Below, piece by piece: positions 1 through 7,589 of a stretch of 14,806 bases of DNA. A model generated the notes under the pieces. It had not been told where the DNA came from, made no database searches, and saw nothing but the letters and a program-made list of their open reading frames with translations. Source of the stretch: CAIMZW01 sp037130455 (GTDB lineage Bacteria > Actinomycetota > Actinomycetes > Nanopelagicales > Nanopelagicaceae); the NCBI GenBank assembly GCA_037130455.1, contig JBAXSZ010000042.1, forward strand, positions 1-14,806. Direction: 5' to 3'. Within the stretch, counting starts at the first letter, position 1; each line of letters opens with the position of its first letter. A program made the position numbers and the translations under genes.

Positions 1-101
1 TGTTCCAAAACTGAATCGTTGGTGGAAAGTCGGTCTCTGACGATCTGGCGTAGCCCTGAAATCTGGGCAGGCGAGAGTTCTAGTTGGGAGCCGATTCTCA
101 T
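1..101 (-). CDS. 5' end of an unidentified gene running off the left edge, possibly a transcriptional regulator
   Basis: Reading leftwards from an ATG at 101-99 there are 33 codons without a stop to the window edge; the translation begins MRIGSQLELSPAQISGLRQ and continues with IVRDRLSTNDSVLE. An in-frame TAG lies a few codons upstream, so this ATG is the first possible start. There is no Shine-Dalgarno sequence, but a good -35/-10 pair ends six bases before the ATG, which suggests a leaderless transcript. The short helical, Arg-rich N-terminus would fit a winged-helix regulator of ROK type, and a regulator is what one expects next to a palindrome-rich divergent spacer. This identification is only a guess, because too little of the protein is visible. 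Confidence 0.45.
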   Translation of the reverse strand, partial: MRIGSQLELSPAQISGLRQIVRDRLSTNDSVLE

Positions 102-107
102 TCTTGT

Positions 108-136
108 AGTCTAAACACCTGAGCCATAATCGTAAA
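108..136 (-). promoter_or_regulatory. Leaderless-type sigma-70 promoter of the left-edge gene
   Basis: On the minus strand, TTTACG (136-131) and TAGACT (113-108) are separated by exactly 17 bases, and the -10 box ends six bases before the ATG at 101. The -10 fits the TAnnnT form usual in actinobacteria and the -35 matches TTGACA at four of six positions. The -35 overlaps the palindrome at 132-144, so a protein bound there would block this promoter. Confidence 0.45.
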
Positions 137-144
137 CAGTTTAC
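132..144. promoter_or_regulatory. 13-bp perfect palindrome GTAAAC-A-GTTTAC, probable operator
   Basis: Two 6-bp arms are perfectly complementary around a single central base, and the site covers the -35 box of the minus-strand promoter. This is the geometry expected of an autoregulatory operator bound by a dimeric repressor. The protein that binds it is unknown. Confidence 0.5.
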
Positions 145-167
145 AAATATGACGACATTGGGGATTT

Positions 168-183
168 TGCTGATCGATCAGCA
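168..183. promoter_or_regulatory. 16-bp perfect palindrome TGCTGATCGATCAGCA, probable operator
   Basis: All eight base pairs of each half are complementary with no spacer. It lies midway in the divergent spacer, upstream of the plus-strand promoter candidate at 218-247. It is not followed by a T-run, so it is a better candidate for a protein-binding site than for a terminator. Its sequence differs from the other two palindromes, suggesting a different binding protein. Confidence 0.45.
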
Positions 184-217
184 CGTTGCCGCACTACCCC
201 TCGGATTCTGTAACAGT

Positions 218-247
218 TTGATAACAATGCTGAAAGCGCTTTCATAA
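218..247 (+). promoter_or_regulatory. Candidate sigma-70 promoter with an operator in its spacer
   Basis: TTGATA at 218-223 is a good -35 box, and TTCATA or TCATAA at 241-247 is a weak -10 at 17-18 bp spacing. The perfect LacI-type operator at 231-244 fills the spacer and touches the -10, a classic repression layout. An AT-rich stretch near 283-294 is an alternative -10 region. Confidence 0.35.
231..244. promoter_or_regulatory. LacI/CcpA-type operator, perfect palindrome TGAAAGCGCTTTCA
   Basis: This 14-bp site is fully self-complementary around a central CG. It matches the catabolite-responsive element consensus TGWAARCGYTWNCW at every position. Sites of this form are bound by LacI-family regulators, which in actinobacteria usually respond to sugars. 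It therefore implies carbohydrate control of whatever is transcribed rightward, the short secreted ORF and possibly the genes beyond it. Confidence 0.65.
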
Positions 248-359
248 ATCCCCACCTTTAGATAATCTCCTCGTATTCGTGTGTATTTATATATGTAGCG
301 CCCCTGCTTTCCACACGACAAATCGCACCGTTTAGAGATCTGTGAAAGGAAATAGACGC

Positions 360-542
360 ATGAAGCGAACTCACAAAGTCGGAAGAGGGCTTATAGCTGG
401 CGCCTTAGCGCTGGGGATCGGCTTTACGATCACCCCGACATCACCTGCCAATGCAGCGCTTGTTGAAACCAATAGCGTCGTCACTTTCGATGCTGGAAGT
501 GCGAGCTACAACCAGATTGGCAATGCGAATCGGAGCTTGTGA
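360..542 (+). CDS. Signal-peptide-only ORF, probably the truncated remnant of a secreted protein
   Basis: The chosen start is ATG 360, preceded by AAAGGA at 345-350 with good spacing; a GTG at 342 in frame would lie before that ribosome binding site. The 60-residue product has a textbook Sec signal peptide: basic MKRTHKVGR, a hydrophobic Ala/Gly/Leu core, and a probable cut after PANA near residue 33. Only about 27 residues follow, including VVTFDAGSASYN, which resembles the opening strand of a secreted laminin-G/concanavalin-like domain. The frame then closes at TGA 540. It could be a gene truncated by deletion, or a real small secreted peptide. The elaborate upstream regulatory region favours a once larger, sugar-regulated secreted protein. 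No downstream continuation could be recognised with confidence. Confidence 0.45.
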   Translation: MKRTHKVGRGLIAGALALGIGFTITPTSPANAALVETNSVVTFDAGSASYNQIGNANRSL

Positions 543-666
543 GATTTCGAATGATTCATGTGAGAAAAGTAGAGAAAGAACAGGCAAAGATGTAGAAATA
601 AATGCTGGATTCTTGCTGTGAGTTTTCAAGGGCTAGACTCAAGGTTCGAGAGCAAAGGTGTTTTCA

Positions 667-2400
667 GTGCTAATTAGGATTCTCAAGACCTACTTGTGGC
701 CGTATCGTCGCAATATAGTTTTAGTTTTATCGCTCCTTTTGATTCAATCGATCGCCAACTTGTACTTGCCCAACCTTAACGCCGAGCTCATTAACAACGG
801 CGTCTCCAAAGGCAACATCGGCTACATCTGGCATATCGGGGCGATAATGTTGGCCGCTTCCGCCTTGATTATGGGCGCATCAATCTGGATTGCATACTTG
901 AGCTCCCGAGTTGCAATGTCATTTGGTCGAGATCTTCGAACCAGCGTTTTTGTGGCGGTAGAGAAGTTTTCGGCACGAGAACTCAATAAGTTCGGGGCGC
1001 CATCCTTGATCACCCGAAATACCAACGATGTGCAGCAAGTTCAAATGGTCTTATTTATGGGTCTAACCATGATGTTGGCGGCACCAATTACTGGTGTAGG
1101 CGCTGTAATCATGGCGCTAACAACAAATGTGAAATTATCCGGTTTGCTCTTGGTTGTAGTTCCCATCATGGGAGTTATGGTTTTTCTGCTGTTGCGCAGA
1201 ATCGTTCCGCTCTTCCGGGTAATGCAAATCAAAATTGACCGAATCAACTTAGTTCTTCGTGAACAAATAGCTGGTATCCGTGTTATTAGAGCCTTTGTGA
1301 AAACTCGGTTCGAAGAGGATCGCTTCGCGCAGACCAATCAAGACCTGATGACCACAACACTGAGTGTCACCAGAACTTTTGCGATCATGTTTCCATCCTT
1401 AATGTTGGTACTCAATCTATCTAGCGTTGCAGTTATTTGGTTTGGTGCGAAACTGGTTGATACTGGAAATATGCCAATTGGAAACCTCACCGCATTTTTG
1501 GCATACATTATGCAAATTCTTGGAAGCGTGATGATGGCGATCATGATGTCGCTGATGATTCCTCGAGCCGAAGCCAGCGCCGAAAGAATTCAAGAAGTGC
1601 TGAATACCGAATCTTCAGTTGTGGATACATCACATCCGCAAGTACCCACAAAGCGAGCGGGCCTTGTGGAATTCAAAGATGTGGAATTTCGCTATCCAGG
1701 TGCAGAACAACCAGTTTTAACGGGGATTACTTTTACCGCCAAACCAGGAGAGACCACCGCGATAGTGGGAAGTACTGGAAGCGGAAAAAGTACGCTCCTC
1801 AATTTGATACCTCGATTCATAGATGTAACCGGGGGTTCGGTATCCATAGATGGGATCGACATCAAAGATCAATCTCTGGAGTCAGTCTGGTCGAATATCG
1901 GCCTGGTTCCGCAACGAGCGTTTCTCTTCGGGGGAAGCATCACTGACAATATTCAATACGGAAAGAAAGATGCCACGGAGGAAGAAATTTGGAAGGCTTT
2001 GGAAATTGCTCAGGCAAGAGAGTTCGTGGATGAACTGCCAGAAAAGTTAATGGCCAATGTTGCTCAAGGCGGGACCAATTTTTCTGGAGGGCAGCGGCAA
2101 CGTCTTTCTATTGCTAGAGCGGTAGTGAGAAAGCCCAGAATATTTTTGTTAGACGATAGTTTTTCGGCTTTGGATTACACGACCGATGCAAAATTGCGCG
2201 CTGCCTTGGAAGAAGAAGCAAGCGATGCCACGGTCGTAGTTGTTGCCCAAAGAATCAGCACCGTTATTGAAGCCGATCAAATAATTGTTTTGGATTACGG
2301 AAAGATCGTCGGTATCGGCAACCATCACTCCCTAATGAAAGATTGTCAGACCTATAAGGAAATTGTGCTTTCTCAATTGAGTCCGGAGGAAGCAGCATGA
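667..2400 (+). CDS. ABC exporter half-transporter A (degenerate catalytic site), heterodimer partner of the next gene
   Basis: This is a 577-residue half-transporter of the multidrug/lipid exporter class: about six transmembrane helices in residues 15-300, then a nucleotide-binding domain. Walker A is GSTGSGKST (368-376), the Q-loop Gln is 416, and the signature is a canonical SGGQR (473-477). Walker B, however, ends in Asp-Asp (496-497), so the usual catalytic Glu is Asp, and the switch His is Gln (528, VVAQRIST). These replacements are known from the degenerate half of heterodimeric exporters such as TM287/288, BmrCD and LmrCD. Its own ATP site should thus bind but barely hydrolyse ATP. GTG 667 is preferred because AAAGG at 654-658 sits eight bases upstream; GTG 658 overlaps that site. 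A weak promoter (TTGCTG 613, TAGACT 634, 15-bp spacer) may drive the operon. The substrate cannot be read from the sequence. Confidence 0.93.
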   Translation: MLIRILKTYLWPYRRNIVLVLSLLLIQSIANLYLPNLNAELINNGVSKGNIGYIWHIGAIMLAASALIMGASIWIAYLSSRVAMSFGRDLRTSVFVAVEKFSARELNKFGAPSLITRNTNDVQQVQMVLFMGLTMMLAAPITGVGAVIMALTTNVKLSGLLLVVVPIMGVMVFLLLRRIVPLFRVMQIKIDRINLVLREQIAGIRVIRAFVKTRFEEDRFAQTNQDLMTTTLSVTRTFAIMFPSLMLVLNLSSVAVIWFGAKLVDTGNMPIGNLTAFLAYIMQILGSVMMAIMMSLMIPRAEASAERIQEVLNTESSVVDTSHPQVPTKRAGLVEFKDVEFRYPGAEQPVLTGITFTAKPGETTAIVGSTGSGKSTLLNLIPRFIDVTGGSVSIDGIDIKDQSLESVWSNIGLVPQRAFLFGGSITDNIQYGKKDATEEEIWKALEIAQAREFVDELPEKLMANVAQGGTNFSGGQRQRLSIARAVVRKPRIFLLDDSFSALDYTTDAKLRAALEEEASDATVVVVAQRISTVIEADQIIVLDYGKIVGIGNHHSLMKDCQTYKEIVLSQLSPEEAA

Positions 2401-4361
2401 GCCACAGCCGACCACCTGCGGGTACAAAACCTGGAATGGGTCCACAACGCGGACCAATGGCGGGAATGTTTGGGCCGCCACCAGCCAAATCAAAGGACTT
2501 CAAAGGTTCGCTCAAGCGACTACTCACTGAACTTCAGCACGAGCGAAGGATTTTGGTCGCAGTATTTTCATTGATCACCACCAGCGTTGTCGTCGGTGCC
2601 TTCGGTCCGAAAATATTGGGTAGGGCCACTAACTATGTTTTCTATGGTTTCCTGGGAAGGCAACTTCCTGCCGGCATCACCAAAGCCCAAGCAGTTGCTG
2701 GGCTGCGCGCAAAGGGTGAAGGTCGCCTAGCGGACATGTTGACCAAGAGTTCGGTAGTGCCGGGCAAGGGGATTGATTTCAGCACAATTTCACATATTTT
2801 GATTTTTGCAGCGGCGCTTTACCTTTTCTCCTCGCTTTTTATGTGGCTCCAAGCATATTTAATGGCTGGCGTAACTCAACGAACTGTTTATCGACTTCGG
2901 GAAAAAGCAGAGCAAAAGATTGGTCGCCTTCCTCTGAGATATTTTGATACTCAATCTCGAGGAGATTTACTCAGCCGAGTAACTAACGATATTGACAATA
3001 TTTCTAACTCTTTGCAACAGGGACTTTCGCAGATCTTGAACTCGCTTCTTACTATCGTCTCAGTCTTGGCCATGATGGTTTGGATTAGTCCAATTCTTGC
3101 TCTGGTTTCCTTAATTGCCATTCCATTAAGCATGTTTGTTTCTATTCGCATTGCGAAGAAATCTCAGAGCCAATTCATTGCACAATGGGACTGGACCGGA
3201 AAATTAAATGGTCACGTAGAAGAGATGCATACTGGCCACGCTCTAGTAAAAGTATTCGGACACCGCGAAAAAGCGATCGCCGATTTTGCAACTCTCAACG
3301 AGAATCTTTATCAATCGAGTTTCAAAGCCCAATTCATGTCGGGAATTATTCAACCGACAACCCAGTTAATTTCCAATTTAATCTATGTAGCTATCGCGGT
3401 CTTGGGTGGATATTTAGTAACCATTGGATCAATGACATTGGGAGATGTACAAGCATTTATTCAATATTCGCGTCAATTTGGTATGCCGCTGGCCCAAATT
3501 GCCGGCCTTATGAATATCGTTCAATCCGGAGTTGCTTCAGCAGAGCGCCTCTTTGAACTGTTAGATGCCGAAGAAGAGAAACCAGATTCACCGGATCTAC
3601 TTCCTATGGGCAGAGCTAAAGGCGAAATCTTCTTCGATAATGTGGCATTTAGATATGTAGTCGATCAGCCACTAATTGAGAACTTCACCCTTCATGTTCA
3701 ACCAGGTCAAACCATTGCAATTGTTGGGCCTACAGGCGCTGGGAAAACCACGCTAGTCAATTTGTTGATGCGCTTTTATGAAATAGATGCGGGTTCTATT
3801 ACCGTTGACGGCCGAGACATTAGGGATATGTCCCGGGATGATCTGCGAAAGCAATTCGGAATGGTGCTGCAAGACACCTGGCTCTTCACCGGAACAATGC
3901 GGGAAAATATTGCTTTCGGATCCTTAGATCCAGATCACCATGCTGTGGTGGCCGCGGCGGAAGCAGCCAATATCGACCACCTGTTGCGTTCTTTACCTGA
4001 AGGTTACGACTCCAAACTCACCGACGACAATTCCACTGTCTCCAATGGCGAAAGGCAGTTGATCACCATTGCACGAGCATTTATGGCAGACCCGGCAATA
4101 TTGATTTTGGATGAAGCCACTAGTTCGGTAGATACCCGAACTGAGATTTTGGTTCAGCAGGCTATGTTGAAGTTACGTTCTGGGCGTACCAGTTTTGTGA
4201 TTGCACACCGACTTTCCACGATCAAAGATGCCGAGATGATTTTGGTACTTGATAAGGGAAGTCTGATTGAGCAAGGAACACATGAGGACCTCATGGCCAA
4301 GAAAGGCTTTTATTTTGATCTCTACGCCAGCCAATTCGCATCAGTCATCGAAAATGATTAA
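2397..4361 (+). CDS. ABC exporter half-transporter B (catalytic Walker B, degenerate signature)
   Basis: The ATG overlaps the previous stop by four bases (ATGA) and has GGAGGA at 2385-2390, so the two half-transporters are translationally coupled. The 654-residue product starts with a Pro/Gly/Met-rich cytoplasmic tail (about residues 1-33). TM1 and TM2 are separated by a hydrophilic insertion (about 85-125, GRQLPAGITKAQAV onward) typical of an actinobacterial exporter clade. The nucleotide-binding domain has Walker A GPTGAGKTT (444-452), Walker B ILILDEA with catalytic Glu573, and switch His604. The signature motif is SNGER (549-553) rather than SGGQR. Together with the partner this gives one intact composite site (this Walker A/B plus the partner's signature) and one crippled site. 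Clearly a heterodimeric exporter; the substrate is unknown. Confidence 0.94.
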   Translation: MSHSRPPAGTKPGMGPQRGPMAGMFGPPPAKSKDFKGSLKRLLTELQHERRILVAVFSLITTSVVVGAFGPKILGRATNYVFYGFLGRQLPAGITKAQAVAGLRAKGEGRLADMLTKSSVVPGKGIDFSTISHILIFAAALYLFSSLFMWLQAYLMAGVTQRTVYRLREKAEQKIGRLPLRYFDTQSRGDLLSRVTNDIDNISNSLQQGLSQILNSLLTIVSVLAMMVWISPILALVSLIAIPLSMFVSIRIAKKSQSQFIAQWDWTGKLNGHVEEMHTGHALVKVFGHREKAIADFATLNENLYQSSFKAQFMSGIIQPTTQLISNLIYVAIAVLGGYLVTIGSMTLGDVQAFIQYSRQFGMPLAQIAGLMNIVQSGVASAERLFELLDAEEEKPDSPDLLPMGRAKGEIFFDNVAFRYVVDQPLIENFTLHVQPGQTIAIVGPTGAGKTTLVNLLMRFYEIDAGSITVDGRDIRDMSRDDLRKQFGMVLQDTWLFTGTMRENIAFGSLDPDHHAVVAAAEAANIDHLLRSLPEGYDSKLTDDNSTVSNGERQLITIARAFMADPAILILDEATSSVDTRTEILVQQAMLKLRSGRTSFVIAHRLSTIKDAEMILVLDKGSLIEQGTHEDLMAKKGFYFDLYASQFASVIEND

Positions 4362-4827
4362 AAATATGCGCAGCTTGCTCGCCGGCGTTGGTGTCCTGTT
4401 AGTCGTTATTTATGCTGCGGGTTCTGGATTTTGGGTCAGTTCAGGAGATGCTTGGTATAAAACGCTGAAGGCACCGTCTTGGCAACCACCTGACTGGGTC
4501 TTTGGGGTTGTCTGGCCTTACAACTTCATAGCGCTGGGAATTGCTTCTTTCTATATCGCCAACCGTTTGACCCAAACATTGACCGTGACTTTCTTGGTTT
4601 TCTTCGCGCTCAGCGTCTTCATGGCTCTTGCTTGGTCATACCTTTTTTACTCTCGTCACGATTTAACATCGGCAGCATTGACCTTAGCGTTGGCCGCAAT
4701 TTTGACCCTGCCAGTTCTGCTCATTAGTTGGCAGGCGTCAAAAGTGGTCGGACTTCTATTGGTGCCTTATCAACTGTGGATCATCACTGCCACCACGCTT
4801 TCGGTGGGATATCTGCTTAAGAACTAA
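4354..4827 (+). CDS. tspO: TspO/MBR family membrane protein
   Basis: The 157-residue product has five predicted membrane helices and the Trp/Pro-rich TspO hallmark: WYKTLKAPSWQPPDW followed by VFGVVW, later AWSYLFYSRHD, and LLVPYQLW near the C-terminus. Length agrees with the family (about 150-170). TspO proteins are related to the mitochondrial translocator protein and bind porphyrins and sterol-like ligands; roles in tetrapyrrole handling and stress response are reported. ATG 4354 overlaps the last codons and stop of the exporter gene, so translation probably re-initiates; ATG 4366 is an alternative, and neither has a clear ribosome binding site. The same frame is open back to 4267 inside the exporter gene, but that extension is not TspO-like. 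Coupling to an exporter pair suggests a shared hydrophobic or tetrapyrrole-like substrate, which is inference. Confidence 0.9.
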   Translation: MIKNMRSLLAGVGVLLVVIYAAGSGFWVSSGDAWYKTLKAPSWQPPDWVFGVVWPYNFIALGIASFYIANRLTQTLTVTFLVFFALSVFMALAWSYLFYSRHDLTSAALTLALAAILTLPVLLISWQASKVVGLLLVPYQLWIITATTLSVGYLLKN

Positions 4828-4830
4828 TTT

Positions 4831-6072
4831 TCATTTACTACTTCTTTTGTTCTTGTATTCCACGATGTAATGCACGACGAAACCAGCGACTAATCCCCAA
4901 AAAGGCGCCCCTAATTTCCACGGATGGATATTGGAAACCGTTACCAGAAAAGTAATAAGAGCCGCTTCTCGGTACTGCGGATCAACTAGGGCATCATGAG
5001 TGCTGTTTGCAATTGCGGGAAGTAAAGCAAGACCGGCCATTGAGGCGAGCATCGCTCCGGGTAGGGCGCCGAAAAGCCCCAACATGGTGGCACCTAAACC
5101 CCCAACAATTATGTAAACAATTCCGCAGACAACCCCCGCGGTATATCTCCTTGTCTTATCTGGTTCAGCCTGCTCTCCAGAGCCAATCGCAGCCGTGATT
5201 GCCGCACTATTGACTCCGCTGCCCAACATTCCCGCCGTAAGAAAAGAGAGCACTCCCGAAAACATGAGCGATTGATTTATTGGTGCTCTAAATCCAGCAG
5301 CGTTAAGTACTGCCAAACCTGGTGCAAATTGTGTGGTCAACGTAAGGAGCGTGATGGGTATCGCAAGAGTGATTAATCCACTGATAGAAAACGTTGGATT
5401 CATCCACACCGGATGAACGATGCCCGCATGAATGTGTGGGTTATGAAACTTTCCGCTGATGATCGCGAGAATCAATCCGATAATGACGCTTGTAATAACT
5501 GGAGCTCGCCAACCCATTCGACGCGCAAAGAAATAGCCCAAGATCATTCCTGTTGAAATGATGGGTTCTTCGGGAAGCGTTCGAAAAATATTCACTCCAA
5601 ATTCGAAGAGAACTCCGCCCAACATTGCCATGATGACGGGCCGTGGAATAACAGAAAGAATCTTTTCCAGTAAGCCTGTTGCTCCCACAATAAAAATTAG
5701 AACAGAAGATATGAAGTAAGCACCAACCGCTTCACTTGCCTTATGGGTTGCCAGCCCAGTAACTAATAGCGCAACCGAAGGCGTAGACCAAGCAGCAATG
5801 ACGGGAATGCGAAATCTCAGCGACATCATCAAACCCATCAACCCGGGCCCTGCCCAACATGCAAATAGCCACGATGCAGTTTGTCGTTCGGAAAAATGAC
5901 CGGCCTTCGCCGCTTGAATCATGATGGCTACTGGCCCAGTGCTGGATATCAAAACAATTAATATTCCAGACATTGCAGCACTCCACGAAAGTGCTTTTGG
6001 AAATTCTTTAAGATTTTTCCAGAGCGCAGTTAATGGTGAAAGTGATGCGGTACCTAAATATTCATCGCTCAT
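4831..6072 (-). CDS. benE: BenE-family proton-coupled transporter (benzoate/aromatic acid uptake type)
   Basis: A 413-residue integral membrane protein with around eleven hydrophobic helices and almost no soluble part. The first helix segment SAAMSGILIVLISSTGPVAI, the WSTPSVALL stretch and the late GSGVNSAAITAAIGSGEQA and TRRYTAGV region agree with the benzoate:H+ symporter family, which is related in fold to nucleobase transporters. Usual family length is about 390-410. ATG 6072 is preferred: it lies one base after the thioredoxin stop, fitting coupled translation, whereas ATG 6120 would add 16 basic residues that are merely thioredoxin codons in another frame. The 3' end converges on tspO with only three bases between stops. 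No aromatic-degradation genes are in the window, so benzoate itself is not established as substrate. Confidence 0.85.
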   Translation of the reverse strand: MSDEYLGTASLSPLTALWKNLKEFPKALSWSAAMSGILIVLISSTGPVAIMIQAAKAGHFSERQTASWLFACWAGPGLMGLMMSLRFRIPVIAAWSTPSVALLVTGLATHKASEAVGAYFISSVLIFIVGATGLLEKILSVIPRPVIMAMLGGVLFEFGVNIFRTLPEEPIISTGMILGYFFARRMGWRAPVITSVIIGLILAIISGKFHNPHIHAGIVHPVWMNPTFSISGLITLAIPITLLTLTTQFAPGLAVLNAAGFRAPINQSLMFSGVLSFLTAGMLGSGVNSAAITAAIGSGEQAEPDKTRRYTAGVVCGIVYIIVGGLGATMLGLFGALPGAMLASMAGLALLPAIANSTHDALVDPQYREAALITFLVTVSNIHPWKLGAPFWGLVAGFVVHYIVEYKNKRSSK

Positions 6073-6073
6073 A

Positions 6074-6445
6074 TCAATTTGGTTGAGCGGAATTCTCTTC
6101 AATCTCTTTTCGGATGGCATCCATATCTGCTGCTCGCACCGCCGCGATTAATTCGGCAAAATTGGATTCTGGCAATGCACCTGCTTGATTAAAGAGCATG
6201 ATGCCATCGCGAAATGCCATCAAAGTCGGAATAGATGAAATCCCTGCCATGCCCGCCAATTGTTGCTCCGCTTCAGTATCAACCTTTCCAAAGGTAATAT
6301 CAGAGTGGGTCTCTGAGGCTTTCTCAAAGATCGGACCAAACATTCGGCACGGTCCACACCAAGCGGCCCAAAAATCAACGAAGACAATCCCGGGTTGCAT
6401 GATGGCTGCTTCAAATGTCTCTTCCGTCAACTCCACCGTAGCCAT
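6074..6445 (-). CDS. trxA: Thioredoxin
   Basis: The 123-residue protein has the thioredoxin active site WCGPC (Cys30 and Cys33) after the strand IVFVDFWAA, and the conserved cis-proline at 73 in SSIPT. Lys54-Val-Asp56 and a family-typical fold length support a cytoplasmic disulfide reductase; no signal peptide is present. The C-terminus is about 15 residues longer than in minimal thioredoxins and acidic (RKEIEENSAQPN). The start at 6445 is well supported by AAAGGG a few bases upstream. It sits between a GNAT protein and the BenE-type transporter, immediately before the latter, so it is probably transcribed with it. A 99-bp gap separates it from the GNAT gene, so it may have its own promoter. 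Confidence 0.95.
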   Translation of the reverse strand: MATVELTEETFEAAIMQPGIVFVDFWAAWCGPCRMFGPIFEKASETHSDITFGKVDTEAEQQLAGMAGISSIPTLMAFRDGIMLFNQAGALPESNFAELIAAVRAADMDAIRKEIEENSAQPN

Positions 6446-6544
6446 GTCAACCCTTTCATCGTTGTGTAAGGACTTAGGCTTCCAGCCAGAGGTGAAAAGT
6501 TCAACTTCTATTTTCTACGCGTATTTCAAGCATCCCGCGCCGGG

Positions 6545-7375
6545 TTATTGGTTAAAGCGTTTGACCCAGTTAAATCTTTCATAGACCTCTTCGAAACCTA
6601 AACGGCGCATATTTCGAAGCGATGGATTTGGCTCGCCCTCAGCTTCGCTCCCAGTTTCAGTACTAGCCCAACTCAAATCCAATTCTGAAGCGGCCCGCAA
6701 CCTGGCAACCATAAGCGCACTCTGCGCCCCGCGATTGCGGTGACTTTCAAGCGTTGCGGCTCCGCTCAAGCAGGCAACATCTCCACGAAGGTAAAGCGCT
6801 CCGACACCCACCATGGTGGCTTCATCGAATGCACCAAAGATCTTCCAATCGGGCATTCCAACATGCGCACTCATCCACCTTTGTAAGGTGGGATCGGGCA
6901 AGCCAAATCCATCCCAGTAGACCCGCCCGTATTCATCCCCTTCGGAAATATCAATTTCGCGTACTTCCAAATCTGATTCGACATCTGGAATGTCATTGAG
7001 TTCTCTTAATAATTTGACCCATGAATGGCCTTTAACAAAACCATCAACTGATAATAAATCTTCAAAATTTTCTGGTTGAGCAAGTGGGCTGACTTGTAGC
7101 GTGGCGACCTTGCAGCCGTTAGTTATATAAAGCGATTCAATGGCTTCTAGAAAATCAACGGATATTGGGCGATCTATACCTATTCCGATCACACGTGACC
7201 AAAAACCACCGGTTGGATCATTGGCCATCAATGAGGCAACTCCACCCCACACCTGATAGACCTTCATCCCCAGCTCTTTTGCTACATCTTTTGGTGCCAG
7301 CGAAAAGGAAGCAGCCAAATACGCCGCTTCTGCAGCCTCGACAATTCGGGCCTTTTCCTTCTGGTTCAAATTCAT
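6545..7375 (-). CDS. GNAT-family N-acetyltransferase with an N-terminal extension
   Basis: From ATG 7375 the product is 276 residues. The C-terminal half (about 130-276) looks like a GNAT fold: an acetyl-CoA loop in ATLESHRNRGAQSALM with RNRGAQ at 213-218, then a long helix, and the ending NMRRLGFEEVYERFNWVKR typical of the last GNAT strands. The N-terminal half (MNLNQKEKARIVEAAEAAYL onward) is helical and not recognised; it may be a regulatory or degenerate second GNAT domain. The open frame extends further to a TTG at 7492, but that part reads like noncoding sequence (WLSQVWGWLYFGD). No ribosome binding site precedes 7375; a TACTGT box six bases before it suggests a leaderless start. The substrate is unknown. 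Confidence 0.8.
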   Translation of the reverse strand: MNLNQKEKARIVEAAEAAYLAASFSLAPKDVAKELGMKVYQVWGGVASLMANDPTGGFWSRVIGIGIDRPISVDFLEAIESLYITNGCKVATLQVSPLAQPENFEDLLSVDGFVKGHSWVKLLRELNDIPDVESDLEVREIDISEGDEYGRVYWDGFGLPDPTLQRWMSAHVGMPDWKIFGAFDEATMVGVGALYLRGDVACLSGAATLESHRNRGAQSALMVARLRAASELDLSWASTETGSEAEGEPNPSLRNMRRLGFEEVYERFNWVKRFNQ

Positions 7376-7589
7376 TTTTGAACAGTAATAGAAGATCAAT
7401 AGTTGAAAGAGAGTTTCATCACCAAAGTAGAGCCAGCCCCAAACTTGAGAGAGCCAGCACCTATAGAGATCGCTGAAACCATTAGATTTCAATGCTTTTA
7501 GGCGTCATACATTTCTAAGTGATGAAGCAGACATTGAATATGTCCAATTTTGGTTCAGGTCAAAAAAGCGAAAGCGTTATTCTTTACCC

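Noticed and set aside
4819..4854. AAGAAC/GTTCTT pairing between tspO and the BenE gene as a shared terminator
   Set aside because: Only six AT-rich base pairs with a 24-base loop inside coding ends; too weak to support.
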